Under the pieces are notes generated by a model. It searched no databases. It saw only the letters and a program-made list of their open reading frames with translations, and was not told where the DNA came from. Shown here piece by piece: positions 1 to 3,900 of a stretch of DNA of 6,041 nucleotides. The position numbers and the translations under genes were made by a program. This DNA comes from Akkermansiaceae bacterium (lineage in GTDB: Bacteria; Verrucomicrobiota; Verrucomicrobiia; Verrucomicrobiales; Akkermansiaceae). The stretch is from NCBI GenBank assembly GCA_028293225.1, contig JAQGPE010000501.1:1-6041 (forward strand). The letters are read 5' to 3'. Position 1 is the stretch's first letter. Each line of letters opens with the position of its first letter.

Positions 1-2
1 CT

Positions 3-188
3 CCAACGGTGGACGTGGATGAGGAGGAACCTTCGCCACGGACGCCGGGCGAGCATTTGGACCGGGCGCTTCAGAAGACCGACGAAGGCATTCGCAAGGG
101 CGCTGACGCCACCGGCCGTTTCCTGCAGCGGGCCGGAGAAAAGATCGAGGATGAGGCCCACCGGAATCAGCGCCCTCCGGGTCAATAA
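3..188 (+). CDS. C-terminal end of an upstream gene (5' truncated), amphipathic helical tail
   Basis: Starting at base 3, a frame of 61 codons stays open to a TAA at 186-188. No convincing start codon is visible (only GTG at 9 and 15), so the gene most likely begins left of the window. The peptide opens acidic and proline-containing (VDVDEEEPSPRTPGEH). Residues about 19-54 are then strongly charged and alanine/glycine-rich. They read as three 11-residue blocks, ALQKTDEGIRK, GADATGRFLQR and AGEKIEDEAHR. This spacing is typical of surface-seeking amphipathic helices such as LEA-like or apolipoprotein-like segments. No catalytic motif or membrane segment is visible. The composition is coding-like, and this frame explains the sequence better than the overlapping frame beginning at base 19. 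Function is unknown; LEA-like is a description of the pattern, not an identification. Confidence 0.6.
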   Translation, partial: PTVDVDEEEPSPRTPGEHLDRALQKTDEGIRKGADATGRFLQRAGEKIEDEAHRNQRPPGQ

Positions 189-195
189 AGCCGAA

Positions 196-234
196 CCGGG
201 TCAAATCCGGGCGGCCGGCAGCAATTGCTGGCCG
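196..234 (+). terminator. Two adjacent stem-loops in the gap after the upstream gene (weak terminator candidate)
   Basis: Eight bases after the TAA, CCGGGT (196-201) pairs with ATCCGG (205-210) around a CAA loop, with one G-U pair. Next to it, CGGC (212-215) plus CAGC (219-222) pairs with GCTG GCCG (227-234) around AATT, with a three-base bulge on the left side. Neither hairpin is followed by a real T-run (only GTTCCTC), so factor-independent termination is doubtful. The structures could instead stabilise the 3' end or separate the two genes. Confidence 0.3.
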
Positions 235-264
235 TTCCTCCGAGCTTCGGCTAACCACCGGCCC

Positions 265-711
265 ATGAAATTGACGATCCTGCCTGTCCTGCTCGCGAGC
301 GTGATGCTTGTGGCGGGCGCTTCTGCCAAAATGCCGGCCGCCAAAAGCGCGAATCTGGTCAGTAGCTTCGGCAATGCCCCTCTCAATGAAGGGCAGCTCA
401 AGACGCTGAACGAGATTCTGGCCGTCAGCATGCTGAGTGCGCCGCCGCCTGTGGAGATTCCCGCCGCGCCAGCCAGGACCACCACCAAGCCATCGAAAAT
501 CAAGCCGGCGAAGAGGGCGGAGCCGGCCAAGCCGGTCAGTGGTGAAACACGGACGATCGAGACCATGGATGCTCAGGACCACACGCTGTCGCTGACCGTG
601 GATCTCCGCTCTGGCACGTTCAAGAATCTCAACGTTCCTGCGGCTCAAGCGGGCAAGGTCAAGGAACTGCTGGCGTCGCTGAACTTGTCTACGGATGGCA
701 AAGGGCGTTGA
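265..711 (+). CDS. Small secreted protein of unknown function (148 aa)
   Basis: I do not recognise a family. The ATG at 265 is chosen because it begins a textbook Sec signal peptide: MKLT, then a hydrophobic core (ILPVLLASVMLVAG), then ASA followed by K at residues 19-22, predicting cleavage after residue 21. No lipobox cysteine is present, and the protein has no cysteine at all. The frame is open upstream to base 19, but that extension overlaps the previous gene and is arginine-rich shadow sequence. The mature protein of about 127 residues has a short helix-like stretch (about 40-57), a proline/alanine/lysine-rich low-complexity linker (about 60-92), and a C-terminal part (about 94-142) with beta-like alternation (HTLSLTVDL) followed by a helix (AAQAGKVKELLASLNL). 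No clear Shine-Dalgarno site precedes the start. It probably acts in the periplasm or at the envelope. Its link to the giant gene downstream is only positional, because a 223-bp regulatory-looking gap separates them. Confidence 0.72.
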   Translation: MKLTILPVLLASVMLVAGASAKMPAAKSANLVSSFGNAPLNEGQLKTLNEILAVSMLSAPPPVEIPAAPARTTTKPSKIKPAKRAEPAKPVSGETRTIETMDAQDHTLSLTVDLRSGTFKNLNVPAAQAGKVKELLASLNLSTDGKGR

Positions 712-722
712 AGGTCCTTTGG

Positions 723-775
723 AACGGACGAGATAACTATTTCCGTAAAAGTGTATGAAACGGACATTTTCCGTT
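723..775 (+). promoter_or_regulatory. Cluster of four ACGGA/TCCGT half-sites (candidate operator)
   Basis: AACGGA lies at 723-728 and 759-764, and TCCGT lies at 742-746 and 770-774. The second pair is a perfect inverted repeat, AACGGA-CATTT-TCCGTT (759-775). The first pair is the same motif with a longer, 13-base spacer. The two forward copies share AACGGAC and begin 36 bp apart. Four copies in 53 bp of noncoding DNA suggest binding sites for a dimeric regulator, or less likely a small RNA hairpin. The regulator is unknown. Confidence 0.35.
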
Positions 776-792
776 CTCATGGTATTCTCATG
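774..792 (+). promoter_or_regulatory. Direct repeat TTCTCATG x2 with 11-bp period
   Basis: TTCTCATG at 774-781 is repeated exactly at 785-792, with GGT-A between, so the repeats start 11 bp apart, about one helical turn. Tandem heptamers at 11-bp period are the layout bound by OmpR/PhoB-type response regulators. Each copy matches the PhoB half-site CTGTCAT at 5 of 7 positions. The first copy overlaps the end of the ACGGA/TCCGT cluster. No good -10 hexamer is seen at the expected distance; GATAAG at 806-811 is the nearest candidate. Confidence 0.3.
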
Positions 793-842
793 TTTTTCAG
801 TCCGGGATAAGCATCGGCTGGCGATCTAACGGCCTTGCGCCG

Positions 843-877
843 GCGTCACGAAATTGTCACCTTTCCTCTGCTAGACG
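843..877 (+). promoter_or_regulatory. Pho-box-like direct repeat with candidate -10, upstream of the giant gene
   Basis: The 18-mer GCGTCACGAAATTGTCAC (843-860) contains GTCAC twice at 11-bp spacing, separated by an A-rich spacer. Against the E. coli phoA Pho box as I remember it (CTGTCATAAAGTTGTCAC), 13 of 18 positions agree, and the right half TTGTCAC is nearly ideal. TAGACG at 872-877, preceded by TGC, lies 11 bases downstream of the box. That is close to the box-to-minus-10 distance in classical PhoB promoters, but the hexamer itself matches TATAAT at only 3 of 6 positions. If used, transcription would start near 884. Regulation by phosphate is an inference, and the site is not proven functional. 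Confidence 0.35.
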
Positions 878-879
878 TT

Positions 880-914
880 GAAAAATCGGCTGCGATTCCG
901 GCCGCCGGTTTTTC
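880..914 (+). terminator. 11-bp A-tract/T-tract hairpin in the leader of the giant gene (terminator or leader element)
   Basis: GAAAAATCGGC (880-890) pairs along its full length with GCCGGTTTTTC (904-914), with one G-T wobble and a 13-base loop. Beyond a TT/TT internal mismatch, C876-G877 also pairs with C917-G918. A GC-rich upper stem flanked by an A-run on the left and a T-run on the right is the form of a bidirectional intrinsic terminator. The GC core is short (about 4-5 bp) and the loop is large, so termination strength is uncertain. It ends 20 bases before the start codon at 935, so it could stop read-through from the left, or act as an attenuator or mRNA structure near the ribosome site. 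Confidence 0.45.
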
Positions 915-918
915 TTCG

Positions 919-923
919 AAGGG
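919..923 (+). promoter_or_regulatory. Weak ribosome binding site of the giant gene
   Basis: AAGGG, within GAAGGGAAAG, ends 11 bases before the ATG at 935. It would sit 17 bases before the alternative in-frame ATG at 941, which favours 935. The match to the anti-Shine-Dalgarno sequence is only partial. Confidence 0.4.
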
Positions 924-934
924 AAAGTAGACCT

Positions 935-3900
935 ATGAGAATGCTTCGAATCCTATTGCCCGTGGTTTTGGCGGGGCCTGTTTGGGCCGATGTGATGATC
1001 AGTGAGATCATGTATCATCCCGCCTCGGAAAAGCCTGCGGAGGAATACATCGAACTCTATAACAGCGGGACCGCCGGCGTGGCGGTAGGTGGCTGGGCTT
1101 TTACCAAGGGCGTGAATTTCCTGCTGCCCGCGGGGACGACGATTGCGGGCGGCGGACGTCTGGTGGTGGCGGCCGATCCCGCGGCGTTCGCGGCGAAGTA
1201 TCCGGGGGTCACGGGAATGGTCGGCGGTTGGACCGGCAAGCTTTCGAACAGTTCGGACCGGCTGGTGCTGGAGAACTCCGCCGGTGATGTGGTGGATGAG
1301 GTGGAGTACAGCGACGACGGCGATTGGGCAGTGAGGGCCAAGGATGCGGTGCTGGATTTCGGGCACCGGGGCTGGAACTGGGAAACCGCCGCTGACGGGG
1401 GAGGGGCCTCGCTGGAACTGATCCAGCCGCTTTTCGACAATTCGAGCGGGCAGAACTGGCGTGCCAGCACCACGACGAATGGCACGCCGGGCGCGCCGAA
1501 TTCCGTCACGGCGACCGACATCGCGCCGACGATCCGGGAGGTCTCGCATTTCCCGCTGGTTCCGGCTCCCACCGATCCGGTTCGCGTGACGGCCCGGGTG
1601 GCGGATGACCATGGTGCGGTTTCCGCCGTCTCACTGTACTGGCGGCTCGACGGCTCGGCGGCCTTTCAGGCGGTCCCGATGGTGGACGATGGCGCTCATG
1701 GCGACGGCCCGGCGGGGGACGGCGTCTTCGCGTCGTCGATCCCGGCGCAGGCTCAGGGCGCGATCGTGGAGTTTTACGTGAGTGCCACCGACGCCGGCAG
1801 TCTGGTCCGGACCTGGCCGGCTCCAGCGCTGGATGAAAATGGCGTGCCGGGTCAAACGGCCAATTGCCTCTATCAGGTCGATTCCACCGTGGTTTCAACG
1901 CCGCAGCCGCTGTTCAGGATGATCCTGCGGGCGGTGGATCGTCAGGAGCTTGCGCAGATCAACAGCAATACGCCCCCGATTTCCGGGACCGACCAGACCT
2001 ATAGTGGGGCTGCAATGAACGCCACTTTCGTGGGCCGGACCGGCACCGGGACCGAGTTGCGGTATCGCGTGGAGCTGAAAAATCGCGGCAACAGCAGCCG
2101 GCTCTATCTGCCTGCGAGTCTCCGCCTCAATTTTCTGGAGCAGGAGCCATGGGAGGATGTGGTCAGCCTGAATCTCAATAGCCAGACCACCATTTCCCAG
2201 CTGTTGGGCAGCGAGATATTCCGCCGCGCAGGTGCGGATATGGCCGCTTCGAGGGCCGTACGGCTTCGAGTCAACGGCGTTGATCCGACCACGCCCAACC
2301 CACCCTCCTATGGGTTCTATGCTGCCAATGAGGTGGTGGATTCCAAATACGCGGACGCGCATCATCCGCAGGATTCGGACGGCAATGCCTACCGGGGGCA
2401 ACAGGTCAACTATGGTGCCGATCCGGCGGCCGATCTGCATGATGAGAGCAATAACCCCGATCCGAATCTGGCGAACCCGGCTCCTTACCGGATTCACTAT
2501 TTCAAGGAGACCAACAAGAGCGAGGACCGCTGGTCGGACCTGATCAATCTCACCCAGAAGATCAGCAAGGGCCACAGCCCCACGCTCGATTCGCCGACCT
2601 ATGATCCGGGCTACGTCGAGGGCATCCTCAGCGCAGTCGATGTGCGCCAGTGGATGAGCTACTTTGCCGCCAATACCATTGGCGACGACAAGGAAACCAG
2701 TCTGGCGAACGGGCGTGGGGATGACTACCTGCTCTACATCGGCGTCAATGACCCGCGGGCGAATCTGATCCCCTACGATATGGATGCGATGTTCGGGCTC
2801 GAGGGTGCCAGCCCGACCGACACCTTGTTTCCGATGTGTCAGAACAATATTCTGCCTGGATCTCCGCCAACTCCGGTCAATTCCTTCATCAAGCACCCGG
2901 ACTTCGCACCGATCTACTATAGCGAACTGAAGAGAATGGTGGATGGGGCCTTCGATCCCGCCACCTTCAACGAGACGGCGGATGAAGTTCTGGGGCCCCT
3001 GGTTGCGGCCTCGGTCATCAATCCGATGAAGACCTTCAACTCCCAGCGGGTTGCCTGGATCAGGACCCAGATCCCGCTGGCGCTTTCGGTCACCTCAACC
3101 CCGCCACTGCAAAATGGCATTCCACGGACGACCACTGCCTCGGCATCTCTTGCGGGGCGCGCCAACGCGATCACCACGCGCTCGGTGAAAGTCAACGGAG
3201 TGGCAGCCGCCTGGACGGCCTGGACGGCATCCTGGACGGCTCCAGCGGTCTCTCTCCTGCCTGGAGTCAATCAGGTGCTGGTGCAGTCATTCGATGCCGG
3301 GGGAGTGGAAACAGGCAGGCTGCTCCAGAGTGTCTGGTACGACACCGGTAGTGGCCAGATTGCTCCCGCCACCATTTTCACCGATACGACCTGGACCTCC
3401 GCGGGCGGCCCATGGCTGATGAACAGCTCGGTCACCGTGGCCGATGGCGCCACCCTGACGATCGAAGCGGGCGCAACGGTTTACGCCGCCAATCAGGCGA
3501 TCCTGACGGTGAACTCCAGCGGCAGGCTGATCGCGCAGGGAACCGATCTCAAGCGAATCCAGATCGGCCCCGCGCCAGGCAGTGGCGCCTTATGGGGCGG
3601 GCTGGCGATCTACGGCGCTACTGGCAGTCCGCGGTCGCAGCTCTCCTATGTCAGCATCGCAGGGAACACCGACACGGCGATCAGGGTTAGCACGGCCGAC
3701 GTCGCGTTCGATCACCTTCAATTCGGGAATCCGAGCAAGACCTATCTTGAATTGGATGGCTCATCCTTCCTGGTCAGCGAGTGCGATTTTCCCGCACCGA
3801 CTGCGCCGCTTGAACCGGTGCATGGAACCGCAGGCATCAAGCCTGGCTGCCGGGGTATCATCCGGCACTGCTACTTTGGCTCGTCGATCGGTTACAATGA

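Noticed and set aside
19..264. N-terminal 82-residue extension of the small secreted gene
   Set aside because: It is arginine-rich, overlaps the coding-like upstream frame ending at 188, and would bury the clear signal peptide that begins at 265.
721..747. ECF-type sigma promoter (GGAAC at 721-725, CGTA at 744-747)
   Set aside because: The spacer is 18 bases, longer than the usual 16-17, and the half-sites are explained equally well by the ACGGA/TCCGT cluster.
897..913. Short terminator CCGG-CCG-CCGG followed by TTTTT
   Set aside because: The 4-bp stem is weak and competes with the better 11-bp pairing of 880-890 with 904-914.
953..1612. Antisense open frame of 219 codons
   Set aside because: It is opposite lamin-tail domain 1 of the giant gene, has arginine/histidine/proline-rich shadow composition, and has no start context or family motif.
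1895..2896. Long antisense open frame (333 codons)
   Set aside because: It lies wholly opposite the CotH-type domain of the continuous + strand gene. Its translation shows no recognisable domain, and long antisense frames are common in GC-rich genes with biased third positions.
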